Shown here: in pieces, positions 1-8,842 of the stretch | How the letters are laid out: the number at the start of each line of letters is the position of its first letter | How positions within the stretch are numbered: the first letter of the stretch is position 1 | NCBI GenBank assembly: GCA_045658805.1 | Contig: JAZOVQ010000056.1 | Coordinates: 1 to 21,161, forward strand | Origin: Scatosoma sp045658805 | Lineage (GTDB): Bacteria; Bacillota; Clostridia; Christensenellales; Borkfalkiaceae | Direction: 5' to 3' | DNA: 21,161 bases | Made by a program: the position numbers and the translations under genes | Notes under the pieces: generated by a model | What the model saw: only the letters and a program-made list of their open reading frames with translations | What the model was told of the DNA's origin: nothing | The model's database searches: none

Positions 1-51
1 CGTCGCGTAGGGCAGAGTATCGCAGCAGCATCCCTTCCTGCAAGCAAATAA
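1..51 (+). CDS. C-terminal end of an upstream gene (partial, unidentified)
   Basis: The first 51 bases read in frame as 16 residues (RRVGQSIAAASLPASK) ending in TAA at 49-51. The nagA ribosome binding site begins at this stop codon, so the two genes are probably co-transcribed. Amino sugar genes such as nagB often precede nagA, but the visible tail is too short to assign to any family. The frame could also be chance; the tight junction with nagA is the main support. Confidence 0.4.
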   Translation, partial: RRVGQSIAAASLPASK

Positions 52-67
52 GAGAGGAAACGTACAA

Positions 68-1216
68 ATGAAGTGTTTTAAAAATGCAACCGTATACGTA
101 GAAGGCGAAGGCTTGAAAAAAACGACGGTTTGTTTTGACGAAAAAATAGAAAAAATTTCCCGTTGCGCAATTGCGGGCGCGGAAGAAATTGCTTTGCCCG
201 AAGGCGCTATCGTGTTGCCCGGTTTCGTTGACCAGCACATTCACGGTGCAGGCGGTTCGGACGGCATGGACGGTACGCTTGAAGATATCGCAATTATTGC
301 AAAAACGATTGCGGCAGAAGGTACGACGTCTTTTCTTGTAACGACTATGACGCAAAGCCCTGAAAATATTACGAAGGCGCTTTCCGCAGTGAAAGAATAT
401 CGTGAACAAAATTCGAAAGAGGGCGCAAGAGTAGTGGGCGTTCACTTGGAAGGTCCGTTTATTGCGGCGGCGCATAAAGGCGCGCAACCTCTCGAATACG
501 TTAAAGCTCCCGATATTGCGGTGTTTGACGGCTACAATGCGGCAAGCGGTAACGCAATTAAAATTGTGACGCTCGCTCCCGAAGTGGACGGCGCGGAGGA
601 TTTTATTCGCCATTTAACGGAAATTGGCGTAGTTTCGTCCATTGGACATACGGGCGCAAAATTCAACGACATTGAAAAGGCAGTTGGTTTGGGCGCAAGC
701 AACGTAACGCATACCTACAATGCGCAAACGGCTTTGCATCACCGTGAAATTGGTACGGTAGGCAGCGCAATGCTTCTTGATGAACTCAATTGCGAATTGA
801 TTGCAGATTGCATTCACGTTTCCGTTCCTGCAATGCGTTTGCTTGTTAAAAATAAGCCTATGGACAAGCTTTCCTTGATTACGGACGCAATGCGTGCGAA
901 AGGGATTCCCGATGGCGTTAGCGAACTTGGTGGACAAACGGTATACGTTAAAAACGGCGAAGCAAGACTTGCCGACGGCACGCTTGCAGGTAGCGTTTTG
1001 CGTATGAACCGCGCTATTGAAAATATGGTAGAAAGAGTGGGCGTTCCTTTCACGCAAGCTGTGGATTACGCAACCATTAACCCTGCGAGAATGTTGAAGA
1101 TTGACGACGAAGCAGGTAGCATTAAGGTGGGCAAACGTGCCGATTTCACCGTATTAAATGAAAAATACGACGTGCTTCTCACGGTAAGAGGCGGCGAAGT
1201 CGTATATAAGGCTTAA
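68..1216 (+). CDS. nagA: N-acetylglucosamine-6-phosphate deacetylase
   Basis: Removes the acetyl group from N-acetylglucosamine 6-phosphate to give glucosamine 6-phosphate and acetate, the cytoplasmic step that commits amino sugars to glycolysis or to wall precursor recycling. The protein has 382 residues, a normal length for the family. It shows the amidohydrolase barrel signatures in order: PGFVDQHIHGAGG at about 51-63 (the HxH pair), HLEGPF at 126-131 with the metal-binding Glu128, SIGHTGA with His194, NVTHTYNA with His215, DCIH near 247-250, and ITDAM with the likely catalytic Asp273. The ATG at 68 follows GAGAGGAAA at 52-60 with good spacing. A hairpin terminator follows the gene, so it ends its transcription unit. 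The HTYNA segment is usually HLFNAM or HLYNAM, a mild variation that leaves the ligand His intact. Confidence 0.95.
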   Translation: MKCFKNATVYVEGEGLKKTTVCFDEKIEKISRCAIAGAEEIALPEGAIVLPGFVDQHIHGAGGSDGMDGTLEDIAIIAKTIAAEGTTSFLVTTMTQSPENITKALSAVKEYREQNSKEGARVVGVHLEGPFIAAAHKGAQPLEYVKAPDIAVFDGYNAASGNAIKIVTLAPEVDGAEDFIRHLTEIGVVSSIGHTGAKFNDIEKAVGLGASNVTHTYNAQTALHHREIGTVGSAMLLDELNCELIADCIHVSVPAMRLLVKNKPMDKLSLITDAMRAKGIPDGVSELGGQTVYVKNGEARLADGTLAGSVLRMNRAIENMVERVGVPFTQAVDYATINPARMLKIDDEAGSIKVGKRADFTVLNEKYDVLLTVRGGEVVYKA

Positions 1217-1246
1217 TTCGCTTATACGTTATTTCCTCTTATAAAA

Positions 1247-1277
1247 GGGCTCGGACGGACTTGTTCGGGCTCTTTTT
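1247..1277 (+). terminator. Rho-independent terminator after nagA
   Basis: A 10-base stem pairs GGGCTCGGAC (1247-1256) with GTTCGGGCTC (1263-1272), including three G-U pairs, around a six-base loop. TTTTT follows at 1273-1277. It sits 30 bases after the nagA stop codon and separates nagA from murB. Confidence 0.8.
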
Positions 1278-1364
1278 AACAAAAAGCAACCGAAAGAAAT
1301 TGCGCTGCATATAATAAACGAAGAAAGTGTTTTTAAAAAGTTTGTAGAAAGACGGAAGAAACAC

Positions 1365-1393
1365 TTTCAAAAAACAAAAAAATATGGTACAAT
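1365..1393 (+). promoter_or_regulatory. Putative promoter of the murB-PHP-whiA-dnaE run
   Basis: TACAAT at 1388-1393 is preceded directly by TGG, an extended -10 (TGn) element. A weak -35 candidate, TTTCAA, lies 17 bases upstream at 1365-1370. Transcription would start near 1400, very close to the TTG start of murB at 1406. This makes the murB leader short and the choice of murB start uncertain. Confidence 0.5.
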
Positions 1394-1405
1394 AAAAGGT
1401 GTATT

Positions 1406-2284
1406 TTGCGCAAAAATGTATTGATGGACGCTTATCGGGCTTTTACCAAGGAAACTTCGTTTCATTTTGCCAATCGCAGTACAATTGGTTGTGGAGGGAC
1501 GGCAAAGCATGTGTTTTGTCCTCAAACGGAAGCGGAGGCGTTTGCACTTATTAGGCAATTACAGTTGGACGGGTTACCGTATTTCCCTATGGGGAATTTG
1601 AGTAACGTATTGCCGCCCGACGGAGAAACGGATACAATTCTTATCGATATGAAAGCGTTGCGCGGCGTTAGCTCGGATAAAGGCGTTTACGTGCAAGCAG
1701 GCGTCACAAGCGGATTGTTATTGCAGTATTGTCTTGCGCAGGGCAAAAGCGGCGCGGAATTTTTAGCAGGCATTCCTTGTACGCTTGGCGGCGCTATTTA
1801 TATGAACGCTGGCGTAGGCGGCGGACGCCTGTCCGATATCGTGGCAAACGTTACGGCGGTAGAGGACGGCAGAGTGAAAATGCTGTCGTTGTCCGATTGC
1901 GCTTTCGGGTATAAAACTTCTCGTTTTATGCAAACGGGCGGCGTAATTATCGGGGCAAGACTGCGCGTACAAGATTGCGACAAAAGGGTTGTCAAAGAAC
2001 AGATTAAGCTTTTTTTGGAAAAGCGTGCGCATTTGCCCAAAGGTAAAAGTATGGGCTGCGTGTTTAAGAATCCCGACGGCATAAGCGCAGGCGCATTGAT
2101 TGAACAAAGCGGCTTAAAAGGTTTTTCGCTTGGCGGTGCTAAAGTATCCGAACAACACGCAAATTTTATTGTAAACCAAGGCGCAACGGCAAGTGAAATC
2201 CGCGCGCTGATCACATTGATAAAAGAAAAAGTATACGAAACGCAAGGGATAGCTTTGCAGGAAGAAATACGCTATTTACCTTAA
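1406..2284 (+). CDS. murB: UDP-N-acetylenolpyruvoylglucosamine reductase (MurB)
   Basis: FAD enzyme that uses NADPH to reduce UDP-GlcNAc-enolpyruvate to UDP-N-acetylmuramate, the second committed step of peptidoglycan synthesis. The 292-residue product carries the family landmarks: GNLSNVLPPDG in the FAD-binding half, EFLAGIPCTLGGAIYMNAG in the middle, FGYKTSRF, and MGCVFKNP followed by SAGALIEQSGLKG and SEQHANFIVN. Cys218 sits where E. coli MurB has its proton-donating Ser229, so the general acid may be a cysteine here. The start shown is TTG at 1406 with AAAGGTG at 1396-1402 just ahead. The in-frame ATG at 1424 is an alternative, favoured if transcription really starts near 1400, but it lacks a visible ribosome binding site. 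The gene is followed after 11 bases by the PHP gene. Confidence 0.92.
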   Translation: MRKNVLMDAYRAFTKETSFHFANRSTIGCGGTAKHVFCPQTEAEAFALIRQLQLDGLPYFPMGNLSNVLPPDGETDTILIDMKALRGVSSDKGVYVQAGVTSGLLLQYCLAQGKSGAEFLAGIPCTLGGAIYMNAGVGGGRLSDIVANVTAVEDGRVKMLSLSDCAFGYKTSRFMQTGGVIIGARLRVQDCDKRVVKEQIKLFLEKRAHLPKGKSMGCVFKNPDGISAGALIEQSGLKGFSLGGAKVSEQHANFIVNQGATASEIRALITLIKEKVYETQGIALQEEIRYLP

Positions 2285-2295
2285 AGGAGAGCATA

Positions 2296-3072
2296 GTGAT
2301 TTTAACGGGCGATTATCATACGCATACGCCATATTCCCATGGGAAAAGTACGGTGGAGCAAAACGCGGCAAGAGCAAAAGAGCTGGGTATGAAGCAAATT
2401 GGTATTGCCGACCACGGCTTTGCGCACATTACTTATGGGCTTCGCCGTCGTAAGGTGGAAGCCTACAAAGCGGAATGTAAAGAGGCGGCGAAAAAATACG
2501 GTATCGACGTATTGGTCGGCGTTGAAGCGAATATTTGCGGCGTAAGCGGAAAATCGGATATGAGAGAATCCGATTATGAAAATTTTGATATTTTCCTTTG
2601 CGGCAATCATATCTTTTTGGCGTATGAAAAATTTGGCGATTTCGCTATGTACGGGTTGGGGAATTTGCTGTCAAGAAAAATCCGCCGACACCCTTCTAAA
2701 AAGCTAATTGAGCGCAATACCAAAGCGTATATCAATACGATAAAAAATAATCCGTTGGACGCAGTAACGCATCTCAATTTCTTATGTCCAGCCGATGCGG
2801 TTGAGGTGGCGAAATGCGCCGCTGATTACGGGACGTATATAGAATTAAACTCGAAAAAACAGCATTTGACGGACGAGGAATTAAACGATATTTTGCAAAA
2901 GACGGACGCGCGGTTTATTATTGATTCGGATGCGCATTCGTTGGATAGAGTGGGGGATACAAAGCGTGTGGAAGAACAGCTTGCGCGCCTTTCGTTTCCT
3001 ATGGACAGAATTGACAATATTGACGGGCGGTTGCCCAATTTCCGCTTCGCGGAATTTAAAAAGCACCTTTGA
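2296..3072 (+). CDS. PHP-domain metal-dependent phosphoesterase
   Basis: A 258-residue stand-alone PHP protein with the full set of likely metal ligands: DYHTH at 6-10 (His8, His10), His15, ADH at 38-40, VGVEANI with Glu77, CGNHIF with His105, THLN with His159, and SDAH at 211-214. Such proteins hydrolyse phosphate esters with three metals; relatives include YcdX-like phosphatases and histidinol phosphatases. The substrate cannot be told from sequence. The start is GTG at 2296, chosen because AAGGAGA at 2284-2290 is ideally placed and the motif-bearing N-terminus begins straight away. The position between murB and whiA suggests a conserved housekeeping role rather than histidine synthesis, as no his genes are near. 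Confidence 0.88.
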   Translation: MILTGDYHTHTPYSHGKSTVEQNAARAKELGMKQIGIADHGFAHITYGLRRRKVEAYKAECKEAAKKYGIDVLVGVEANICGVSGKSDMRESDYENFDIFLCGNHIFLAYEKFGDFAMYGLGNLLSRKIRRHPSKKLIERNTKAYINTIKNNPLDAVTHLNFLCPADAVEVAKCAADYGTYIELNSKKQHLTDEELNDILQKTDARFIIDSDAHSLDRVGDTKRVEEQLARLSFPMDRIDNIDGRLPNFRFAEFKKHL

Positions 3073-3088
3073 GGTATAGCGAGGATAA

Positions 3089-4030
3089 ATGAATTTTACG
3101 TCGGATATCAAAAAAGAAATTATCAACCGCGGCGTTGGCTTGACGGGTAGCGCCGAGGAGAAAAAAGCGGCAATTTCCGCCTTTGTACGTACGAGCGGCG
3201 CTGTGGGAATAAAGGACGGCGAGCCTACCTTTTTCATTGTAAGCGAAACGGAAAAGGTTGCCGAATTTTTCATGTCGGCATTTTCCGAAGCCTTTGAAAC
3301 GGATTTGTTTATCACACGCGCTTCAATGGATAAAATGAGCGGTAGAGATAAATTGTTACTGCAATGCCCGAAAGCAAAAGCCGCGGAAGTGGTACAAGCG
3401 CTTGGGCTTGTGCAGGACGACGGGCAAATTTGCGAAGGGATACCTTTGGAATGTACCGATACGGACGGCGAGAAAATAGCGTACATTCAAGGCGCGTTTT
3501 TGGGCGGCGGCAGCTGTACCGTCCCTTCCGAGGGCGCGAAGACGGGATACCATTTAGAGGTGGTATTCGCGGAAGAAGAAACCGCTGCGGACTTTTGCTC
3601 AATGCTGGAAGAATTTGAATTGCTTGCCAAATATACCAAGCGCAAAGAAACCTGTGTGGTGTATATAAAAAGCAAGGAGCTTATTTCCGATTTCCTTGCC
3701 GTAATAGGCGTGGATAACGCGTTGTCAAAATTCTCTACGGTTATAGAGAAGCGTGACGAAGCCAACAACAAAAACCGTGCGCAAAACTGTATGGCGGGCA
3801 ACGCGGATAAGGCGGCGATAGCGGCGGTGAAACAAGTGGTGGCAATTCGTAAATTAAAAGAAAGCGGTTTGTTGGAAGAACTCAGCGAGGATTTGCAACA
3901 GCTTGCGAAATTGCGCTTGGACAACCACGCGATGTCCTTGCAGGAGCTTGCCGATGCGTTAAAGGTAAGCAAAAGTTGCTTAAATCACCGTATGCGCAGA
4001 CTTATGGAGCTGGCAGGCGGAATTGAATAA
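3089..4030 (+). CDS. whiA: DNA-binding regulator WhiA
   Basis: WhiA is a Gram-positive chromosome-binding protein related to LAGLIDADG homing endonucleases but without cleavage activity; it influences cell division, chromosome segregation and, in actinomycetes, sporulation. The 313-residue protein has the N-terminal WhiA segment (FTSDIKKEI, AFVRTSGAVGI near 27-38), the LAGLIDADG-like core (YIQGAFLGGGSCT near 131-143), the conserved stretch NNKNRAQNC, and a C-terminal helix-turn-helix (SLQELADALKVSKSCLNHRM). GAGGA at 3081-3085 precedes the ATG. It starts 16 bases after the PHP gene and ends 20 bases before dnaE. The rapZ and yvcK (mgfK) genes that often lie just before whiA in Firmicutes are missing here. 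Confidence 0.93.
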   Translation: MNFTSDIKKEIINRGVGLTGSAEEKKAAISAFVRTSGAVGIKDGEPTFFIVSETEKVAEFFMSAFSEAFETDLFITRASMDKMSGRDKLLLQCPKAKAAEVVQALGLVQDDGQICEGIPLECTDTDGEKIAYIQGAFLGGGSCTVPSEGAKTGYHLEVVFAEEETAADFCSMLEEFELLAKYTKRKETCVVYIKSKELISDFLAVIGVDNALSKFSTVIEKRDEANNKNRAQNCMAGNADKAAIAAVKQVVAIRKLKESGLLEELSEDLQQLAKLRLDNHAMSLQELADALKVSKSCLNHRMRRLMELAGGIE

Positions 4031-4050
4031 GAAAAAAAACGGAAGAAATT

Positions 4051-7000
4051 ATGACGGATTTTGTACATTTACATTTGCATACGGAATACAGTCTTTTGGA
4101 CGGGGCGGCGAAAGTAGACGACCTCGTGGATTATCTTGTCAAAAACGGGATAAACGCTTGCGCGGTGACCGATCACGGTAACATGTACGCATCTTTGTAT
4201 TTCGCGGAAGAATGTGTAAAGAAAGGGATAAAATACATTATCGGTTGCGAATTGTATGCAACGGACGATCATTTGGATAAGCGTCCTGGCACTAAGACGG
4301 AGCATATCGTTTTGCTTGCAAAAAACAAGACGGGGTATAAAAATATCGTTAAGCTCGATTCGCTTTCCTATATCGACGGTTTCTATGGTAAACCTCGTAT
4401 TAGCTATGATATGATTAAAAAGCACCACGAGGGCGTTATTTGTCTTTCGGCGTGCTTGGCTGGCAGAATGCCTCAACTTTTGATGCGTGGTGATTACGAG
4501 GGTGCAAAGAAATGGGCGCAGGAAATGAAAGACGTTTTCGGCGACGATTTTTATATCGAATTGCAAGACCACGGCATTGCTGAAGAAAAGCAAGTTATTC
4601 CCGAACTTATTCAAATTGCAAGGGAATTGAATATTCAGCTTGTTGCGACCAACGACGTGCATTATATCGAAAAGGAAGATTGGGAAGCGCACGACGTACT
4701 TTTGTGTATTCAAACGAAGAAAACGTTGGCTGATCCCAAGCGTATGAAATTTGACACGCACGAATTTTACATGAAATCGGGGGATGAAATGTTGGAGTTA
4801 TTCAGCTACGTACCCGAAGCCATTTCCAATACGCGCGTTATTGCCGATAAAATAGAAGAAGGCGTGTTTGACCTTACGCCGAAAGGGGATCCTATTCGTG
4901 ATACGTCGCTTATTCCTTTGTATAAGCCCGACGATGGATCTTCTTCGCCTGATTATTTGACGAGATTGACGTGGGAAGGGCTCCCTCGCCGCTATGCGGA
5001 GATAACGGAAGAAATTAAAGAACGCGCCAATTACGAACTTGGTATCATTATTAAAATGGGTTTCGCCGATTATTTCCTTATCGTGTGGGATTATATCAAC
5101 TGGTCGAGATTGCACGGTATTCCCGTAGGTCCTGGACGTGGTTCGGGGGTAGGTAGTATCGTAGCTTATTCCATTGGTATTACCGACGTGGATCCGCTTC
5201 GATACGATTTGATTTTTGAACGTTTCCTTAACCCTGATCGTGTTTCTATGCCCGACTTCGACGTCGACTTCTGTACAAGACGCCGCCATGAAACGATTGA
5301 ATACGTTCGTGAAAAATATCACCCCGAAAACGTAGCGCAAATCGTTACGTTTGGTACGTTGGCATCGCGCGCAGTTATTAAAGACGTAGGGCGTGTTATG
5401 GGCGTGCCGTATTCGGAAACGGACAAAGTGGCAAAGCTAATGGACGGTAAATCGACCATAGGCGAATTGCTTGGGTTAAAAATTCCCAAACTGGAAAAGC
5501 AGCTTGCCGATCCTTCTTTGAGTGAAGAAAAGAGAGGGGATATTCAGAAAAAACTTAACGAACAAAAGCAAAAACGTAATTCGGAATTTATCAGTGTTTA
5601 CGAAAGCAACGAGGAATTGCATCGAGTAATCGACATGGGCTTAAAACTGGAAGGTATGCCCAAAAATACGTCCGAACACGCAGCAGGCGTGGTTATTTGT
5701 AATAAAGTTTTGGCGGATAACGTGCCGCTTGCGAGAAACGGTGAAGATATCGTTACGCAATTCGATATGAAAGAAGTGGAAGCGGTAGGCATGTTGAAGA
5801 TGGACTTCCTTGCGCTTACCACGCTGACGGATATTCAAAACACTTTGGAATATATCAAAGAGGGGTTGGGTATCGAAGTAGATTTCGATAAGCTTGGGGT
5901 AGACGTTCCCGAAGCGTATCAATTGATTTCATCGGGGGATACCGACGCAGTGTTCCAGCTTGAACAAGGTGGGATGAAAAAGTTTATGAAAGAACTGCAA
6001 CCAAACTGTTTGGAAGATTTGATTGCAGGTATTTCGCTCTATCGTCCCGGCCCTATGGATTTCATTCCGAAATATATCGAAAATAAACATAATCCTGAAA
6101 AGGTAGTATACGATACGCCTTTCTTGGAGCCCATTTTGAAAAACTCCTATGGGGTAATCGTGTACCAAGAACAGGTTATGCAAATTTTCCAACAGCTTGC
6201 CGGCTATTCGCTTGGACAAGCCGACCTTGTGCGCCGCGCAATGGCGAAAAAGAAGAAGGCGGAGCTGCTTGCGCATAAGGATAAGTTTATTTACGGCGCA
6301 CCCGAAGAAGGCATTACGGGCTGTCAATCAAAAGGCATTCCTGCGGAAGTTGCGGCAAAAATTTTCACGGATATGGAAAGCTTTGCGTCCTACGCGTTCA
6401 ACAAATCGCATGCGGCGGCGTATGCAGTGGTTGCCTATCGTACGGCATATTTAAAGCATTTCTACCCCAAAGAATTTTTGGCGGGTATTTTAAACGACCG
6501 TATTGATAAAATTGAAGAAGTTTCCAAGTACATTATGTACATGAAGGAAAAAAATATCGCCGTATTGCCACCCAATATCAACAAATCGAAGGATATCTTC
6601 TGGGTAGAGGGAGACGGCTTGCGTATCGGCCTTGGCGCATTGCGCGGCGTAGGGCAGGACGCTATCGCGGCTGTTATTAAGGAACGCCAAGAAAACGGCG
6701 AGTTTATCGACTTTGCTGATTTTGTTGTACGCTGTTCTAAATACGTAAATAAGCGTATTGTAGAAAGCTTAATTTACGCAGGCGCATTCGATTGCTTTGG
6801 GTATGCACGTTCGCAGGTGGCGGCGGTTTACGAAGAAGTTATGACGCGCGTAAACGCTATGGATAAGCAAAAGGCAGGGGCGCAAATTTCCTTGTTCGGC
6901 AGTGTATTGGAAGAACAGCGCATTGAGGTGCAGTTCCCTAACATTCCCGAATATGATACTATGGAGAAATTATCTAAGGAAAAATCCGTTTTGGGCGTAT

Positions 7001-7671
7001 ACGTAAGCGGACACCCCTTTGAAAAATTCTTGCCACACTTTAAGGATAAAACCTTTAATTGCTCTATGCTTAACGCCTATACCGAAAACGAGGAAACGGG
7101 CGAAAAGCATTATACGGAAATTGCCGACGGCGACCAAGTGACGATGGGCGGTATGATTTCTACCTTTAAGAAATTAAAAACGCGTACGGGTTCGTTTATG
7201 GCATTCGTTTCGGTGGAAGATTTGTACGGCACGGTAGAATGCGTTTGCTTCCCTAAAGTATACGAACGCATTAAAGGCTTCCTCGTTGCGGATAAGGTAG
7301 TTTCGCTTTCGGGTAAAATTAGTATTGAAGAAGAAAAACTGCCTGTTATTATCGTAGACAAGATGACGGAATTTAATACGGACGAGGACGTTGTGCAAAC
7401 GCCCGTTGTGAAGGACGACGCACCTATGGCAATGCCTGAGCCAAAGGCGAAAAGCGACGCGGAAAAGAAGCTTTGGCTTAACGTAAGCGACCTTGAGGAC
7501 GAGGACGTAGAGGAGCTTTTGGAAACGTTGACTTTCTATGCCGGCGAAACGCCCGTATACTTTGTTCGAGGCGGAAAAAAGATGCTTTGTACGCAACGAG
7601 TTACGCCTAATAAGGCATTGATGGCAGAACTTTGGAGTTTTCTTGCCGAAGATTGTATAAAATTGGTATAA
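4051..7671 (+). CDS. dnaE: DNA polymerase III subunit alpha (DnaE type)
   Basis: Replicative polymerase of 1206 residues. The N-terminal PHP domain opens with HLHLHTEYSLLDGA and keeps its histidines (His8, His10, DHGN, NDVHY), unlike the degraded PHP domain of E. coli, so it may bind metals and proofread. The polymerase core has GRGSGVGSIVAYSIG, PDFDVDFC with the catalytic Asp402 and Asp404, KMDFLAL with Asp585, YRPGPMDFIPKYI, VIVYQEQVMQI and FNKSHAAAYA. A helix-hairpin-helix region and an OB fold (VTMGGMISTFKKLKTRTG) follow. The length is normal for DnaE and there is no intein. It lies 20 bases after whiA with GGAAG before its ATG. An unusual feature is a Phe in the catalytic motif, where PDIDID or PDIDVD is usual. 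Confidence 0.97.
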   Translation: MTDFVHLHLHTEYSLLDGAAKVDDLVDYLVKNGINACAVTDHGNMYASLYFAEECVKKGIKYIIGCELYATDDHLDKRPGTKTEHIVLLAKNKTGYKNIVKLDSLSYIDGFYGKPRISYDMIKKHHEGVICLSACLAGRMPQLLMRGDYEGAKKWAQEMKDVFGDDFYIELQDHGIAEEKQVIPELIQIARELNIQLVATNDVHYIEKEDWEAHDVLLCIQTKKTLADPKRMKFDTHEFYMKSGDEMLELFSYVPEAISNTRVIADKIEEGVFDLTPKGDPIRDTSLIPLYKPDDGSSSPDYLTRLTWEGLPRRYAEITEEIKERANYELGIIIKMGFADYFLIVWDYINWSRLHGIPVGPGRGSGVGSIVAYSIGITDVDPLRYDLIFERFLNPDRVSMPDFDVDFCTRRRHETIEYVREKYHPENVAQIVTFGTLASRAVIKDVGRVMGVPYSETDKVAKLMDGKSTIGELLGLKIPKLEKQLADPSLSEEKRGDIQKKLNEQKQKRNSEFISVYESNEELHRVIDMGLKLEGMPKNTSEHAAGVVICNKVLADNVPLARNGEDIVTQFDMKEVEAVGMLKMDFLALTTLTDIQNTLEYIKEGLGIEVDFDKLGVDVPEAYQLISSGDTDAVFQLEQGGMKKFMKELQPNCLEDLIAGISLYRPGPMDFIPKYIENKHNPEKVVYDTPFLEPILKNSYGVIVYQEQVMQIFQQLAGYSLGQADLVRRAMAKKKKAELLAHKDKFIYGAPEEGITGCQSKGIPAEVAAKIFTDMESFASYAFNKSHAAAYAVVAYRTAYLKHFYPKEFLAGILNDRIDKIEEVSKYIMYMKEKNIAVLPPNINKSKDIFWVEGDGLRIGLGALRGVGQDAIAAVIKERQENGEFIDFADFVVRCSKYVNKRIVESLIYAGAFDCFGYARSQVAAVYEEVMTRVNAMDKQKAGAQISLFGSVLEEQRIEVQFPNIPEYDTMEKLSKEKSVLGVYVSGHPFEKFLPHFKDKTFNCSMLNAYTENEETGEKHYTEIADGDQVTMGGMISTFKKLKTRTGSFMAFVSVEDLYGTVECVCFPKVYERIKGFLVADKVVSLSGKISIEEEKLPVIIVDKMTEFNTDEDVVQTPVVKDDAPMAMPEPKAKSDAEKKLWLNVSDLEDEDVEELLETLTFYAGETPVYFVRGGKKMLCTQRVTPNKALMAELWSFLAEDCIKLV

Positions 7672-7686
7672 AAACAAAAAAAGCAG

Positions 7687-7708
7687 CTTAAAAGACTTGC
7701 CTTTTAAG
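7687..7708 (+). repeat. Perfect 8-base inverted repeat in the dnaE-pfkA gap
   Basis: CTTAAAAG (7687-7694) and CTTTTAAG (7701-7708) are perfect reverse complements around the six-base loop ACTTGC. No T-run follows on the + strand, so it is a poor terminator for dnaE; the A-run lies upstream instead. It overlaps the -35 element of the pfkA promoter, so an operator role is possible. Confidence 0.5.
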
Positions 7709-7724
7709 AAAGTTATGCTATAAT
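7697..7724 (+). promoter_or_regulatory. Promoter of pfkA
   Basis: TTGCCT (7697-7702) and TATAAT (7719-7724) are 16 bases apart, with TGC directly before the -10 as an extended -10 element. Transcription would begin near 7731, leaving a leader of about 60 bases before the pfkA ATG. The -35 lies in the loop and right arm of the inverted repeat at 7687-7708. Confidence 0.7.
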
Positions 7725-7791
7725 TATGGTGTATGAAAAATAGATCGTTATAAAACGAGAGAAAAAGATTGAAAGTGAGAGGTGAAGAACA

Positions 7792-8754
7792 ATGAAACGT
7801 ATTGGTTTGTTGACGAGCGGCGGCGATGCCCCTGGTATGAATGCGGCAATCCGCGCGGTGGTTCGTTCGGCATTATATTTTGGTATGGAAGTATATGGCA
7901 TTGAACGTGGTTATGCTGGTTTGATTGACGAACAGCTTATTCCTATGGAAATGCGTAGCGTATCCAATATCGTACAGTGCGGCGGTACGCGTTTACGTAC
8001 GGCAAGATGTATGGAGATGTTGACGAAGGAAGGGCAAAAGAAAGCGGTTGAAACTTTAGAGAGAAACAAGATCGACGGCTTGGTTGTTATCGGCGGCGAC
8101 GGTTCCTTCCGCGGTGCAAAAGTTCTTAGTGACGAATACGGCGTACCTACCATTGGTATTCCTGGTACGATTGATAACGACTTGGAATATACCGATTATA
8201 CGCTTGGCTTCGATACGGCGGTAAACACCTGCTTGGATATTATCAATAAACTTCGTGATACGATGACCTCGCACGAACGTGTTTCGGTTGTAGAAGTTAT
8301 GGGTAGACATTGCGGGGATATTGCTTTGTATAGCGGTATCGCTTCGGGCGCGGAAATTATCGTAGTGCCTGAAGTGCAGTTTGATATGGAAGAAATTATC
8401 TCGCGTATCAATCGTTCGAGATCGCAAGGAAAGCATTCCAATATTATCGTGGTTGCGGAAGGGGTTATGAGCGCTGAAGAATTTGCAAAAAGATTGCAAG
8501 CAGGCACTCCTCATTCCGTACGTCCTACTTGTATTGGATACGTGCAAAGAGGTGGTTCTCCTACGATGGCGGACAGAATGCTTGCGGCGCAATTTGGTAA
8601 CAAAGCCGTACGTTTGTTGAACGATGGGATTGGTAACCGCGTAGTAGGTATTAGAGATAATAAAATCATTGATATGGATATCATTGAAGCCGTTTCGATG
8701 AAGAAAAAGTTTAATTATGAATTGTATGAAACGTTGCAAATGATTTCGATGTAA
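7792..8754 (+). CDS. pfkA: ATP-dependent 6-phosphofructokinase
   Basis: Phosphorylates fructose 6-phosphate to fructose 1,6-bisphosphate, the committed step of glycolysis. The 320-residue protein has the bacterial PfkA length and motifs: LLTSGGDAPGMNAAIR at 6-21, CGGTRLRTARC, GGDGS at 101-105, PGTIDND at 124-130 with the catalytic Asp128, and GYVQRGGSP near the C-terminus. Gly is present both in GGDGS and before TIDND; these positions are Asp and Lys in pyrophosphate-dependent relatives, so ATP is the expected donor. GAGAGGTGAAG precedes the ATG. dnaE followed by pfkA is a common Gram-positive order (often with accA and accD between, absent here). The gene has its own promoter and terminator. 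Confidence 0.96.
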   Translation: MKRIGLLTSGGDAPGMNAAIRAVVRSALYFGMEVYGIERGYAGLIDEQLIPMEMRSVSNIVQCGGTRLRTARCMEMLTKEGQKKAVETLERNKIDGLVVIGGDGSFRGAKVLSDEYGVPTIGIPGTIDNDLEYTDYTLGFDTAVNTCLDIINKLRDTMTSHERVSVVEVMGRHCGDIALYSGIASGAEIIVVPEVQFDMEEIISRINRSRSQGKHSNIIVVAEGVMSAEEFAKRLQAGTPHSVRPTCIGYVQRGGSPTMADRMLAAQFGNKAVRLLNDGIGNRVVGIRDNKIIDMDIIEAVSMKKKFNYELYETLQMISM

Positions 8755-8764
8755 ATAAAGGCAA

Positions 8765-8791
8765 AGAGCTGTCCAAGGACGGCTCTTTTTT
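8765..8791 (+). terminator. Rho-independent terminator after pfkA
   Basis: AGAGCTGTCC (8765-8774) pairs with GGACGGCTCT (8777-8786), one G-U pair included, leaving an effective CAAG tetraloop. A run of six T follows. It lies 10 bases after the pfkA stop codon. Confidence 0.9.
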
Positions 8792-8842
8792 ACGGAGTTT
8801 GGATTTTGAGGTAAAAATGTTGAAAATTTTTTCTATTTGGTA

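Noticed and set aside
7687..7708. Terminator of dnaE
   Set aside because: The inverted repeat is not followed by a T-run on the + strand and overlaps the pfkA promoter.
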